Below are positions 51,975 to 61,249 of a stretch of 64,000 nt of DNA, piece after piece. Each line of letters begins with the position of its first letter. The stretch's first letter is position 1. Source of the stretch: Nocardia abscessus (GTDB lineage: Bacteria; Actinomycetota; Actinomycetes; Mycobacteriales; Mycobacteriaceae); contig NZ_JADLQO010000009.1 in NCBI RefSeq assembly GCF_015477775.1, positions 124,001-188,000 of the forward strand. Reading direction: 5' to 3'. A program made the position numbers and the translations under genes. The notes beneath the pieces were generated by a model. It worked only from the letters and a program-made list of their open reading frames with translations. It ran no database searches and was not told the origin of the DNA.

Positions 51975-53465
51975 TTGACTACCGAACAACTTGACCGCTG
52001 GAATGCCCAGGAAGCCGCCGCTGAGGCGATGATTCCCATCATCGGCACGTTGTATCGGGGCAAGGGCGTGACGATCCTGCTGCACAGCCGGTCGCTGGTG
52101 AACAAGTCGGTGATCAGCATCCTGCGGACGCACCGCTTCGCGAGGCAGATCGCGGGCGAAGAATTGTCGGTGGACGAGACCCTTCCCTTCCTCCACGTGC
52201 TCAGCGAGCTGGATCTGGGGCCTTGCAAGATCGATATCGGTCAGTTGGTCATGACCTATCGCGCCGACGATCGCGGCCTGTCGATCCGCGACTTCACCGC
52301 AGCGGTGCTGTCCGAGGTGACCAACGGCAACAAGGCTCAGTCACCGGGCCCCAGGGATGTCGTCCTCTACGGCTTCGGCCGCATCGGCCGTCTGGTCACT
52401 CGCCTGCTCATCGAGAAGGCCGGATCCGGCAACGGGCTGAACCTGCGCGCCGTGGTGGTGCGTAGAGGAGGCGACGACGATCTGGCCAAGCGGGCGTCGT
52501 TGCTTCGCAGGGATTCGGTTCACGGCCACTTCAACGGCACGATCAAGGTCGATACCGGCAATGACACGATCACCGCGAACGGGAATGTGATCAAGTTCAT
52601 CTACAGCGATGACCCGACGACGATCGACTACACCGCGTACGGGATAAAGGACGCGATCCTGATCGACAACACCGGTAGATGGCGCGATCGTGACGGGCTG
52701 TCGCAGCATCTGCGCCCCGGCATCGCGAAGGTCGTTCTCACCGCGCCCGGCAAGGGTGACGTTCCGAATATCGTGCACGGCGTCAATCACCGCAGTCTGG
52801 ACCTTTCGCAGCAGATCTTCTCGTGCGCCTCGTGCACGACCAACGCGATCGTTCCTCCGCTCAAAGCCATGGACGACGAGTACGGCATCCTCCGCGGGCA
52901 CGTGGAGACGGTTCACTCGTTCACCAACGACCAGAACCTGCTGGACAACTATCACAAGGCGGACCGTCGCGGTCGGTCCGCGCCGTTCAATCTCGTGCTC
53001 ACCGAAACCGGTGCCGCGTCCGCGGTCGCGAAGGCGATGCCGGATTTCAAGGCCAAGATCACCGGCAACTCGATTCGCGTTCCCACCCCCGACGTATCGG
53101 TCGCGATTCTGAACCTGCAGCTCGAGCGGGAGACGACGAAGAGCGATGTGCTCGCGTACCTGCGTCAGGTCTCGCTCGCGGGACCGTTGAGCCGGAACCT
53201 CGACTACACCGCCGCCACGGATGTGGTTTCGAGCGATTTCATCGGATCGCGCGCAGCGTCGATCATCGATGCCAATGCCACGATCGTCGAGGGTGACACC
53301 GCGATTCTGTATGTCTGGTACGACAACGAATTCGGCTACTCGTGCCAGGTGGTGCGGACGGTGCAATACATCTCGGGCATCGAGTATCCGACCTACCCGC
53401 AGGTCGGCGCGCCGCTGGACCGCGCCGCCGACGCGCGCGTGCTGACAGCGACCGACGCGCGGTAA
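51975..53465 (+). CDS. Long-form glyceraldehyde-3-phosphate dehydrogenase
   Basis: A 496-residue GAPDH with an extra 125-residue N-terminal domain before the normal core. Core motifs: VVLYGFGRIGRLVTRLLIE (NAD loop), FSCASCTTNAIVPPLKAMDD (catalytic Cys), VHSFTNDQNLLDNYHKADRR and YDNEFGYSCQVVRTV. Such long forms occur in actinobacteria alongside the standard Gap; the added domain has no clear role. TTG 51975 is used with GAGG eight bases upstream; no ATG or GTG lies near the start of homology. Confidence 0.85.
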   Translation: MTTEQLDRWNAQEAAAEAMIPIIGTLYRGKGVTILLHSRSLVNKSVISILRTHRFARQIAGEELSVDETLPFLHVLSELDLGPCKIDIGQLVMTYRADDRGLSIRDFTAAVLSEVTNGNKAQSPGPRDVVLYGFGRIGRLVTRLLIEKAGSGNGLNLRAVVVRRGGDDDLAKRASLLRRDSVHGHFNGTIKVDTGNDTITANGNVIKFIYSDDPTTIDYTAYGIKDAILIDNTGRWRDRDGLSQHLRPGIAKVVLTAPGKGDVPNIVHGVNHRSLDLSQQIFSCASCTTNAIVPPLKAMDDEYGILRGHVETVHSFTNDQNLLDNYHKADRRGRSAPFNLVLTETGAASAVAKAMPDFKAKITGNSIRVPTPDVSVAILNLQLERETTKSDVLAYLRQVSLAGPLSRNLDYTAATDVVSSDFIGSRAASIIDANATIVEGDTAILYVWYDNEFGYSCQVVRTVQYISGIEYPTYPQVGAPLDRAADARVLTATDAR

Positions 53466-53554
53466 CCCACGCGGCGCGAGCGGCTACCTGGCCCCCGGAG
53501 TCGTCGTAGCAGATCCACGCTGTCTCAGCAGTGGGATCGTGTTGGATAGGCGTC

Positions 53555-54751
53555 GTGGATACTGTGGACTTCGCGCGCGTCGTGGCGGAATTCGGTCCCG
53601 GTTCCGCGCTGCTCGTCGAACCGGGCTCGTCGGCCGCGGCCCATGTACCCCCGCGGTGGGCCGGGATCGCAGGCGGCGGCGATCCTCGTGCCCGGCGCGC
53701 CGCCGCCGTGGCTTTGTGGAACCTCGACCTGTTCGTCGACCTGCTGCCGCGATTCGGGGCTGTGCTGCACGAATGCCTCGTCGATGTGCGGGTCTGCCTG
53801 CTGCGTGGCGACTGGGTGCTGCTGTACGCGCTGCGAAAGCCGTTTCAGCCGCACGAATTCCGTATCGGATGGGACCCCGAGACGTTCGGCGCCGACCAGC
53901 CGCCGTATTGGGACGCTCTGCCCGAAGCGCTGCGGGCGTTCCTCGACACGGTGCACGCGGGGTTCACCGATCTGGATGGGATCTCTTACGGCTTAACCCG
54001 GCCCCGGGACATGCAGACATATCACGCGCTGGACTTGAACGAGTCGGTGCGCAATTGGGAAGCGGCCGAGGATATCCCGGGAGACCGGGCGATGCTCATC
54101 GCCAAGGGTTTGGGCGGTACACGCTACTTCGTCTCGCCTGATCTACCCGGCGGCACCATCGGCTGGGAGGCAGACGGCCATCTGGATCGGCCCCTGGACT
54201 TCGCCCAGACCTTCGACGAACTGATGAGCTACGGCTTCCAGCTCGAGCGCGATCGTCCGTCCGAGGCCGCCATGCCCGCGAAATCGCCGACACCGCAAGA
54301 ACTCCGGCAGGCGAGCATGTCCGTGCCGCGGGTAGCGCGGGCTGTCGTTCGGCACCGCGAACTCACCGAAGACATCGCGCGCGGCCGTATCCGCGACCTC
54401 GTCGCCGAGCTACTCGACGCGTTGGGCGGTCAGATGCGCATCCGCCCGCACGCCGGCTCGAACGGCGAGACCGTACTACCGTTCGACGACGACGCGGGCA
54501 ACATCTACCAGGTCGACCGGCTCGAGATCCGCTACTTCCTCGACCCACCCGCCCCGGATCGCGCAGACATCTATCCGCCCGTGATCGTCCGGATCTGGGA
54601 GCAGCACGGCTGGGCAGTGACGCTCTCCACCGACGCCGAGGGCATCCTCGTGCACGCCCGAACCTCCGACTGGTACGAACTCACCTTGACCCACCGCGAC
54701 GACACGTTGCGCCTCTCGGTCGCATCACCCGGTTTCCACCGGCCGCACTGA
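53555..54751 (+). CDS. SMI1/KNR4-like protein, probable
   Basis: A protein of about 398 residues. The segment DLNESVRNWEAAEDIPGDRA, then MLIAKGLGGTRYFVSPD and GGTIGWEADGHLDRPLDF and FDELMSYG, resembles the SMI1/KNR4 (SUKH) fold found in polymorphic-toxin immunity proteins and other intracellular proteins. The C-terminal 130 residues (VARAVVRHRELTEDIARGRI...) are unassigned. No toxin gene is adjacent, so an immunity role is not supported. Start uncertain: GTG 53555, 53531 or 53564. Confidence 0.5.
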   Translation: MDTVDFARVVAEFGPGSALLVEPGSSAAAHVPPRWAGIAGGGDPRARRAAAVALWNLDLFVDLLPRFGAVLHECLVDVRVCLLRGDWVLLYALRKPFQPHEFRIGWDPETFGADQPPYWDALPEALRAFLDTVHAGFTDLDGISYGLTRPRDMQTYHALDLNESVRNWEAAEDIPGDRAMLIAKGLGGTRYFVSPDLPGGTIGWEADGHLDRPLDFAQTFDELMSYGFQLERDRPSEAAMPAKSPTPQELRQASMSVPRVARAVVRHRELTEDIARGRIRDLVAELLDALGGQMRIRPHAGSNGETVLPFDDDAGNIYQVDRLEIRYFLDPPAPDRADIYPPVIVRIWEQHGWAVTLSTDAEGILVHARTSDWYELTLTHRDDTLRLSVASPGFHRPH

Positions 54752-54880
54752 CGTCGCGGGTTGCGGGACGACCGTCTGCAACCGATAACCCGTCTGATCA
54801 CGCCACGACCGATTGCCTGCCCCTCCGACAGCCACCATCTCCGCTGAGTGTGTATGTCGAGCCCGGCGAGATACGACAGC

Positions 54881-54919
54881 GGTATCGGCGACCGGGGCGA
54901 ACTCCGGGTCGCCGATACC
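54881..54919. terminator. 13-bp perfect hairpin between convergent genes
   Basis: GGTATCGGCGACC (54881-54893) pairs exactly with GGTCGCCGATACC (54907-54919) over a 13-nt loop, between the ends of the SMI1-like gene and the alpha/beta hydrolase gene. Probable terminator for both. The arm sequence GTATCGGTCGCC-like is also seen in the hairpin at 3764. Confidence 0.6.
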
Positions 54920-54926
54920 TGTCACG

Positions 54927-55691
54927 TCAGGCCGGTGATGCGCCGAGCCGGCCGAGATGCCGGGCGAAGAACCGGGCCGCGCTGTCGACCTCGAACCCAG
55001 GCATCTCGCCATGCCCGCCCGCGTTGGCGTGCAGTGTCTTTTCCTTCGAGGCGAAGGCGTCGAACAACGTGAGACCGGATCGGCGGTCGACCAGCTCGTC
55101 GTCCCACTGGAGCAGGAACTGGACCGGGACGGTGATCCGTCCCGCCGCTTCGGTCAGGGACTCGTGCCCCAGCACACCGAAAATCGCCGCGGTGATCCTG
55201 GGTTCGACCGCCGTCAACGGCACCCCGATCCCGGTGCCCTGCATGATGCCCCAGAAGCCGACCGGCCCCTCGGCGCCGATCTGCGGCAGTTCCTGCAGGG
55301 CGTCCAGGGTCACCTGCCATTCCGGCACGGCACGTTCGGCCAGGTAGATGTGCAGATCGACGATTATCGGGGCGATCGGCTCGCCCGCCGCTCGAGCCCG
55401 CCGTAGGACTGCGACGTGCTGCTCGTACTCCGCCGTTCGCGGCCGGTCGCCATGTCCGGGCGCGTCGAGAGCGGCGACGTGGAAACCGTAGCCGGTCACG
55501 AAGCGGTGTGCACGGCCCACGATTCCCGGTGCTCGCTTGTGCTGGCCGCCGCCGTGGGCCATCAGCACCAGGGGCGCGTGCTCGGAGCCGGATGCGGGTG
55601 AGAAGAGTACGCCGGGGACCTCACCCACCGTGAACTCGCGTTCGACGACACCGTTCGACGAGGTCTCCGCAGTGAAGTGCACAGGATGCAT
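54927..55691 (-). CDS. Alpha/beta-hydrolase-like protein lacking the nucleophile Ser
   Basis: A 254-residue protein of the dienelactone-hydrolase-like group: LVLMAHGGGQHKRAPGI (oxyanion), ALDAPGHGDRP, WQVTLDALQELPQIGAEGPV. The nucleophile elbow reads GFWGIMQGTGIGVPL where relatives have GYWGLSMGT, so Met150 replaces the Ser. The acid (QWDDELVDR) and His227 (AGGHGEMPG) are kept. It may be a non-catalytic or altered-function member. ATG 55691 preceded by GAAAGG. Confidence 0.78.
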   Translation of the reverse strand: MHPVHFTAETSSNGVVEREFTVGEVPGVLFSPASGSEHAPLVLMAHGGGQHKRAPGIVGRAHRFVTGYGFHVAALDAPGHGDRPRTAEYEQHVAVLRRARAAGEPIAPIIVDLHIYLAERAVPEWQVTLDALQELPQIGAEGPVGFWGIMQGTGIGVPLTAVEPRITAAIFGVLGHESLTEAAGRITVPVQFLLQWDDELVDRRSGLTLFDAFASKEKTLHANAGGHGEMPGFEVDSAARFFARHLGRLGASPA

Positions 55692-56112
55692 AGGTTGTTG
55701 CCTTTCGGGATTGCCTGGTTGTCGAGGCACTCCCGGCGACACCTACGTCAATCGCCCAACCGTGAAGAAGATGGGGAGCACCCAATTGATACAGCGTTGA
55801 TGGGTCTCACCTCCTCGCGTCGTGTCACGGACCGGCGCACGGTACCAGCCGGTGCGCCATCCCGCCCAACTCATTTCTGCAACGGAACTCGGCACGCCCA
55901 CCAATGCCCTCACCTGCCGCATACCTGGGCTGGTGGAGTGTTCCGCGTACTGTCCCGGTCAGCCCCGACTATGTGGAATCGTGGCCGGCGGCGGTGTTCA
56001 TCCTGATGCGCAGGTCGGCGCGAGCCGGTCCGGCTTCCGCGGCCATGAACTACTGCCGGTCGGGTCGGGCGCCTGATCTCACTGCATCTTCGGTTCGACA
56101 TCGGAGCGGCTC
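55692..56112. other. No gene recognised
   Basis: About 420 bases. A plus frame 55904-56119 (containing AYLGWWSVPRTVPVSPDYVE) looks protein-like in places but has no start site and no family; treated as non-coding. Confidence 0.35.
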
Positions 56113-57636
56113 ATGGTGACATTGGATCGATTGGCGAACGTACTGAGTGGCTATGGGATCCGCGTGCGGTTGGGTTCGGTTCCCCGGTCGGCGCCATTGC
56201 GCAGCGTTGTGATCCACGGAGCCGATCCGGACCCCACGGAAGTGGGCGATGTGCTGCTGGGGATCGGAGCCCGCTCGGTATCGGAGGTGGTCGATTGGGC
56301 GGTGTCGGCGCGGGCTGTCGTCGCGCTCGTCCGTGGGGGTGAGGAGACCGAGGACGAGCCGGAGATCGAAGGTGTGGCGGTGATGGTGATCGACCCTGCG
56401 GTGGCCTGGAGCGAGGTGGCCGCCGTGGTCTACGGGTTGGTGCTGGAAGGACGCGAGACCGAGGCCGGCCGCGGCCCGACCGATTTGTTCGCCCTGGCCG
56501 ACAGTCTGGCCGACGCGGTCGGGGGTGCGGTGACGATCGAGGACCGCCGGTCTCGGGTGCTGGCGTATTCGAGGCCGCAGCAGCACCACGACCCCGCACG
56601 TGTCGAGACGATCCTGGGCCGGCAGATGCCGCCATGGTTGCACGCGGTGTTCGATGCACACGGTGTCTTCACGCATTTGGCGGCGTCGGACGAGCCGTTG
56701 TTCGTTCCCGCGCAGGCGGAACGTGGTTTGACCGGGCGCATGGTCGTGGCCGTGCGCGTGGGGCGGCAGTTGCTGGGCTCGGTATGGGTGTCGTGCCCGG
56801 CACCGTTACAGGGGGCTCGGCGCATGGCCTTGGCCGACGGCGCGCGCACGGTGGCTCTGCATCTGTTGCGGTCGCGGGCCAGCGCGGACCTGGAACGTCA
56901 GGTCGAATCCGACCTGGTGATCCGTTTGCTGGAGGGCGCTGCGGACGCGGCGACGGTGGCCAGCAGATTGGGGTTGGCACCGGAGAGTCTGCGGGTGATT
57001 TCGCTGCGTGCCCGGATCGCGGACGAGCAGCACGCGGCGCTGCTGTTGGTCTTCGAGCGAGCGACAACCGGATTCGGCTGGTCCCGTTCGAGCCGCAGCG
57101 CGTTGGTCGGCGACAGCATCTACACCGTGCTGCCCGCAGTGGAGGGGGCGGCGGCGCGCCGCTGGATAGGCGAGCTCCAAGCGGCACTGCCTGCGCAGGT
57201 GACGATTGTGGCCGGTATCAGCGGGGTGGCCCGGGCCACCGAATTGGCGTCGGCGCGCCGAGAGGCCGACGAATGCCTGGCGCTGCACGAGGCCCGCTCA
57301 GCCGGTGCCGCGCCCCCCGCCTATGACGAGTCGTGGGACGAAATCCTGCTACAACGGTTGCGCACCGCAGGGCTTTCTGGACGCACCCCCGCCCGGGGGC
57401 CGGTGGCGGAGTTGCGCCACCACGACCGCACGAACTCCACCCAGTACGCGGCGACGCTGCGCGCCTGGTTGCAGGAGCAAGGCGACCCCGCCCGTGCGGG
57501 TGCGCAGCTCGGCGTGCACGAGAACACCGTCCGCAACCGACTGCGCAAGATGGCAGAGGTGACCAACCTCGACTTGGACGACCCCCGCAAAAGGCTCGCC
57601 ATGATGATCGAACTCGCCGTCACCGACACCGTCTGA
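56113..57636 (+). CDS. PucR-family transcriptional regulator
   Basis: A 507-residue regulator. The N-terminal half holds a PucR-type sensing region (VVALVRGGEETEDEPEIEGV, DSLADAVGGAVTIEDRRSRV). The middle (ERQVESDLVIRLLEGAADAA) and a GGDEF-like fold lead to the C-terminal helix-turn-helix GAQLGVHENTVRNRLRKMAE and DDPRKRLAMMIELAV. ATG 56113; single gene. Confidence 0.86.
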   Translation: MVTLDRLANVLSGYGIRVRLGSVPRSAPLRSVVIHGADPDPTEVGDVLLGIGARSVSEVVDWAVSARAVVALVRGGEETEDEPEIEGVAVMVIDPAVAWSEVAAVVYGLVLEGRETEAGRGPTDLFALADSLADAVGGAVTIEDRRSRVLAYSRPQQHHDPARVETILGRQMPPWLHAVFDAHGVFTHLAASDEPLFVPAQAERGLTGRMVVAVRVGRQLLGSVWVSCPAPLQGARRMALADGARTVALHLLRSRASADLERQVESDLVIRLLEGAADAATVASRLGLAPESLRVISLRARIADEQHAALLLVFERATTGFGWSRSSRSALVGDSIYTVLPAVEGAAARRWIGELQAALPAQVTIVAGISGVARATELASARREADECLALHEARSAGAAPPAYDESWDEILLQRLRTAGLSGRTPARGPVAELRHHDRTNSTQYAATLRAWLQEQGDPARAGAQLGVHENTVRNRLRKMAEVTNLDLDDPRKRLAMMIELAVTDTV

Positions 57637-57921
57637 CGCACCCGCGCTGTGCCATCCCCGCAGATCTCTGCGCAATCGTCCGAACCAGGCAGCTGAGGCG
57701 CGGTGCGCGGGCGCTGTCGAACGGCCCCAGGGGTGGAGAAATCGGACAAGTGGCGCACCCGCGATTGTCGCCGTCGGACAAGCGCAGCCGTTCGGTGTAA
57801 ACGATCCTGGCCTTGTCAGCGAATATCCGGATGGCGTGGAGGTGGTCGTACAAGGGGCCGCTGGCAGGGCGGCCCATCCTCCTCACTCGACCGCATTCCA
57901 ACACCAACCCTGGAGAACAGG

Positions 57922-58332
57922 ATGACCCACGCACAACCCGTGTCACACGCACGTCTCACCGACCACCTACCCGCATTGCGAGCCGCCCTGAACCAGCAAC
58001 GCCGCTTCCGCCTGCAGCAGCTGGCCGAACTCGAAGCCGAAATCGATGATGCCGCCGCTCCCATCGACCCGGCCGACACGGCCAGGTACGAGGTCACCAT
58101 CAAATTGGTCTCGGCCGCACGACAAGCGTTGGCCGATATCGATGAAACCCTCACCCTCATCACCGCGGGCCGCTACGGCCGCTGCCGCGGCTGTCACAGC
58201 GAGATCCCGATCCACCTACTACAGGCCATTCCCACTTCACAGTGGTGCCTGAACTGCCGACAGCATCTCCCTTCCCCCGGCGGTTCCAGCCCGACGGGCA
58301 AACAGCTGCCTCGCGCGGCCTCCCCGGCGTGA
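57922..58332 (+). CDS. TraR/DksA C4 zinc-finger protein
   Basis: A 136-residue protein: a coiled-coil N-terminal part (LRAALNQQRRFRLQQLAELE) and a C4 zinc finger with Cys88, Cys91, Cys109 and Cys112 (RCRGCHSEIP, SQWCLNCRQ). The family modulates RNA polymerase by entering its secondary channel; actinobacterial paralogues such as RbpA neighbours are less well known. ATG 57922 follows GGAGAACAG. Confidence 0.85.
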   Translation: MTHAQPVSHARLTDHLPALRAALNQQRRFRLQQLAELEAEIDDAAAPIDPADTARYEVTIKLVSAARQALADIDETLTLITAGRYGRCRGCHSEIPIHLLQAIPTSQWCLNCRQHLPSPGGSSPTGKQLPRAASPA

Positions 58333-58409
58333 CCTGCCGGTGGAACCGGAAACCCTCGCATGCCGTTTGATACGGCTGCCGGTCGAGCGTCGTACCGGCT
58401 GCGGCGACG

Positions 58410-59318
58410 TCAGCCGCCGCCCGCGGCACACCTGACCAGAACTTCCGCCGGTCCCGACGGGGGCGCTTGGCGGCGCCAGATGGCGCGGAAGTTCCGTGTG
58501 AGAACGACGGAGTCGGCCGTTCGCGCTTCCGCGATGGTTCCGCTGTCCAGGTGGGGCGCCGCGATCAACCGGCTCAGCACCGCGGGTGCGACCCCTGCTC
58601 GGGCCGACGCGACGATGGCCGCCGCCGAGCCCAGTTCGGCGGCCGGGCGGGCAGGCTGACATTCCGCGCCCAAGATTTCCCAGACCGCATCGCGAGTGCC
58701 CGAGCCCGGCTCGCGCCACAGCAGGGGAGTGGTGGCGAGTTCGCGCAACGTCACCGGACGGCGGCGCCTGGCCCACGGATGGCCGGGCGCGACGACGACG
58801 ACCAGTTCGTCCGTGCCGAGTATCCGACTGCCCAGGCCGGGCGGCGGGTGCGGTCCCTCGACGAAACCGACGTCCGCTCGACCCGTACGGACCATTTCCT
58901 CGACGTGCCTGGTGTTGTCCACTTCGAGGGACACGGCCACATCCGGATACGATTCGCGTAGGACCTCGAGCCACTGCGGGATCCGATGATCGGCAAGGGT
59001 TTTCGACGCCGCGATGCGCAAGTGCGGAACCTGAGCGGCGTGCAAGGCGGCCACACCCGCACCGAAGGCCCGCGCCGCGTCGAGCACGGCTTGCGCGTAC
59101 TCCACCACCGAGCGCCCCGCGTCGGTGAGCGCCGACCCGGTAGGGCCGCGATCCAGCAGGCGCAGCCGCAGCCGCCGTTCCAGGGCGCTGATCCGCATGC
59201 TCGCCGCAGGCTGGCTGATGCCGTGCCTGCGTGCGGCCGCGCCGAGGCTGCCCAGCTCCGCCACGGAGACGAGCAGGTCGAGCACCGCCAGATCAGGTGT
59301 CCCAGGCGGCAATGTCAT
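58410..59318 (-). CDS. LysR-family regulator of the YeiH gene
   Basis: A 302-residue LysR protein: head LLVSVAELGSLGAAARRHGI, SQPAASMRISALERRLRLRL; substrate domain with SLEVDNTRHVEEMVRTGRAD and VVVVAPGHPWARRRRPV. It is divergent from the YeiH-type exporter, a common pairing (YeiE/YeiH). ATG 59318 chosen for fit; a longer frame reaches 59366. Confidence 0.88.
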   Translation of the reverse strand: MTLPPGTPDLAVLDLLVSVAELGSLGAAARRHGISQPAASMRISALERRLRLRLLDRGPTGSALTDAGRSVVEYAQAVLDAARAFGAGVAALHAAQVPHLRIAASKTLADHRIPQWLEVLRESYPDVAVSLEVDNTRHVEEMVRTGRADVGFVEGPHPPPGLGSRILGTDELVVVVAPGHPWARRRRPVTLRELATTPLLWREPGSGTRDAVWEILGAECQPARPAAELGSAAAIVASARAGVAPAVLSRLIAAPHLDSGTIAEARTADSVVLTRNFRAIWRRQAPPSGPAEVLVRCAAGGG

Positions 59319-59433
59319 GGGCAGATTATGAGCGGTGATCAGCCGTGGGCATCGCGCACCCATCACTGTGGCTTATGAGGTGCTGTCAGCGCGATGGCTA
59401 CCAGGACCGCATTCCGGTCGCGATCGTGTTGAG

Positions 59434-60423
59434 ATGACGTTTCTTCGCAAGCACGGTCCCGGCCTCTCGGCGGCGGCCGTGCTCGCCACCGCCGCGACAT
59501 TCGCGGGCACGGTGTGGCCCGTGCTCGGCGTACCCGTGCTCGCGCTGGCCGGTGGTGCGATATTCGGCGCGTTCGCGCGCCGGGCCCGGGACGAACGGTT
59601 CGGTCCCGGCCTGGCCTCGGCTCAGCAGCGACCGCTGGGTGCCGCCATCGCCCTGCTCGGTCTCGGCCTGCCGGTCGGCGCGGTGGTCAGCGTGGGCCGG
59701 AGCACGATGATCGTGCTGGTCGGCACGCTGATCATCGGTGCGGGGACCGCGCTCGTCGCAGGCAGGCTGCTGGCTCTGGACCGGGAGTCGGCCATCCTGG
59801 TGGCGGTGGGCACCACCATCTGCGGGGCCTCCGCGATCGCCGCCGCCACCGCCGTCATCAAGCCCGACCGCGATCGTGTCGCCTACGCGCTCGGCACCAT
59901 CTTCGTTTTCAATGTCGTTGCCGTGCTGGTCTATCCACCGCTGGGCCACCTGCTCGGCATGTCTCAGGAGGCGTTCGGCCTGTGGGCGGGCACCGCCATC
60001 AACGACACGTCCTCGGTGCTCGCCGCCGGGGTGGCCTTCGGCTCCGGTGCTGCGCAATTCGCCGTCGTCGTCAAGCTGGTACGCAGCCTGGCGATCATCC
60101 CGCTGTGCGTCGGGCTGCAGCTGGGAGCGCGACACAACGGGGGCACCGCCACGCCCCTGTGGCGCACCATCCCGCTTTTCGTCGTGTTGTTCCTCGCCGC
60201 GTCGGCCATTGCCGCCACCGGCGTTGTCCCACTGTCGTGGACGCCACTGCTGAGTCACCTCAGCGCCTGGCTCATCGCCGCGGTCCTGGCCGCTATCGGA
60301 ACCACTCTCACGCCGCAGCGTCTACGCACCGCGGGGTACCGTCCCCTGCTCTTCGGCGGCATTCTCGCGCTCGCCCTCGGAACGTCCAGCCTGGCGTTGC
60401 AATTCGCCACCGGGTGGCGGTAG
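59434..60423 (+). CDS. YeiH-family putative sulfate exporter
   Basis: A 329-residue membrane protein with about ten helices: ALAGGAIFGAFARRARDERF, then LVGTLIIGAGTALVAGRLLA, the family motif GTTICGASAIAAATAVIK, and INDTSSVLAAGVAFGS. The family (PSE/YeiH) is annotated as sulfate or cysteine-derived sulfonate exporters, without firm proof. ATG 59434. Adjacent divergent LysR gene. Confidence 0.88.
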   Translation: MTFLRKHGPGLSAAAVLATAATFAGTVWPVLGVPVLALAGGAIFGAFARRARDERFGPGLASAQQRPLGAAIALLGLGLPVGAVVSVGRSTMIVLVGTLIIGAGTALVAGRLLALDRESAILVAVGTTICGASAIAAATAVIKPDRDRVAYALGTIFVFNVVAVLVYPPLGHLLGMSQEAFGLWAGTAINDTSSVLAAGVAFGSGAAQFAVVVKLVRSLAIIPLCVGLQLGARHNGGTATPLWRTIPLFVVLFLAASAIAATGVVPLSWTPLLSHLSAWLIAAVLAAIGTTLTPQRLRTAGYRPLLFGGILALALGTSSLALQFATGWR

Positions 60424-61249
60424 CCGTGCGTCCGATGACCCCGCGAAGTAGCGGTGCGCCGGGGCTTCGCGAAGCCACCGGCGGTTCGGCGGAACACCGA
60501 AGTTGCGGAGCCTATCCGCGGTCTGTGTGAATTCCCCTCAGCAACGCCGGTGCCAACTGTGGCCAGTCACAGCATTTCCGCATACTACCGACAAGTAATG
60601 AGAGGCGTCACACGCGTCCGCGGGTCCAGAAGTTAGCTGGTCTCCGGATGGGTGAAACCGCGGCACAAACGGCGTTACGTGACTTCATATTCTTTCCGTG
60701 ATGCGGTAGGGGTGATCCAAATTATAAATACCGGTGGGTTGGTATTTATTTCACCTTGTCTGCCGATTGAACACCGCGTGAACAGCGGAGTTTCCAAAAG
60801 TGGAGAAATTATTGTGTCGCGCGGTGACAGCTGATGCAATCCCCTATGGGAGACCTGTTGTCAAATCGTCTGGGACAGCTCATTTCACGTCTCGCTTTCC
60901 ATGGGGTTCGGCTTTGTTTCCGGAAACATAGTCGAGGAAATTAGCCGAAGAATTGCCTTCCCATGAAACATGCTGTTGTCCAGTGCGTTTCGGATTGCAG
61001 CTCACATAGTGCGGGTGTACAGATGTGGGAAGCGTGGTGGTGTCGCAGGACCCGGCACGCAGAAGGCGGGACAGCGAGATTCGGCTGCCCCGTTCGCGGA
61101 TATCGGAGGGCAAGTGATCGCGGACTCGGCAGGCCAAGAAACCTGCACTGAACTGTGTGGATCCGGTTCGAAACAGTCGTGTGAACCTCGATCGGCACAT
61201 ATGTACCGTGCGCGCGGAAAGAGCCGCCAGACGGTGGAGGAGGCGCTGA
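60424..61249. other. AT-richer leader region before ACP gene
   Basis: About 826 bases without a convincing gene, visibly richer in A+T than the rest of the window between 60650 and 60950. It holds the ARE-like palindrome (60724-60749) and probably the promoter of the ACP operon. Several open frames (60652-60834, 60963-61151, 60970-61257) lack ribosome binding sites and family signals. Confidence 0.5.
60724..60749. promoter_or_regulatory. ARE-like (gamma-butyrolactone receptor type) palindrome
   Basis: ATAAATACC (60724-60732) and GGTATTTAT (60741-60749) are exact complements around an 8-base spacer. Length and the AATACC...GGTATT halves resemble autoregulatory elements bound by ArpA-like gamma-butyrolactone receptors, which control secondary-metabolite clusters. 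No receptor gene is in the window. It could equally be a TetR or MarR site. Confidence 0.5.

Noticed and set aside
60652..60834. Small peptide gene (possible RiPP precursor) before the ACP
   Set aside because: It runs through the ARE-like palindrome, has no ribosome binding site and no leader/core pattern.
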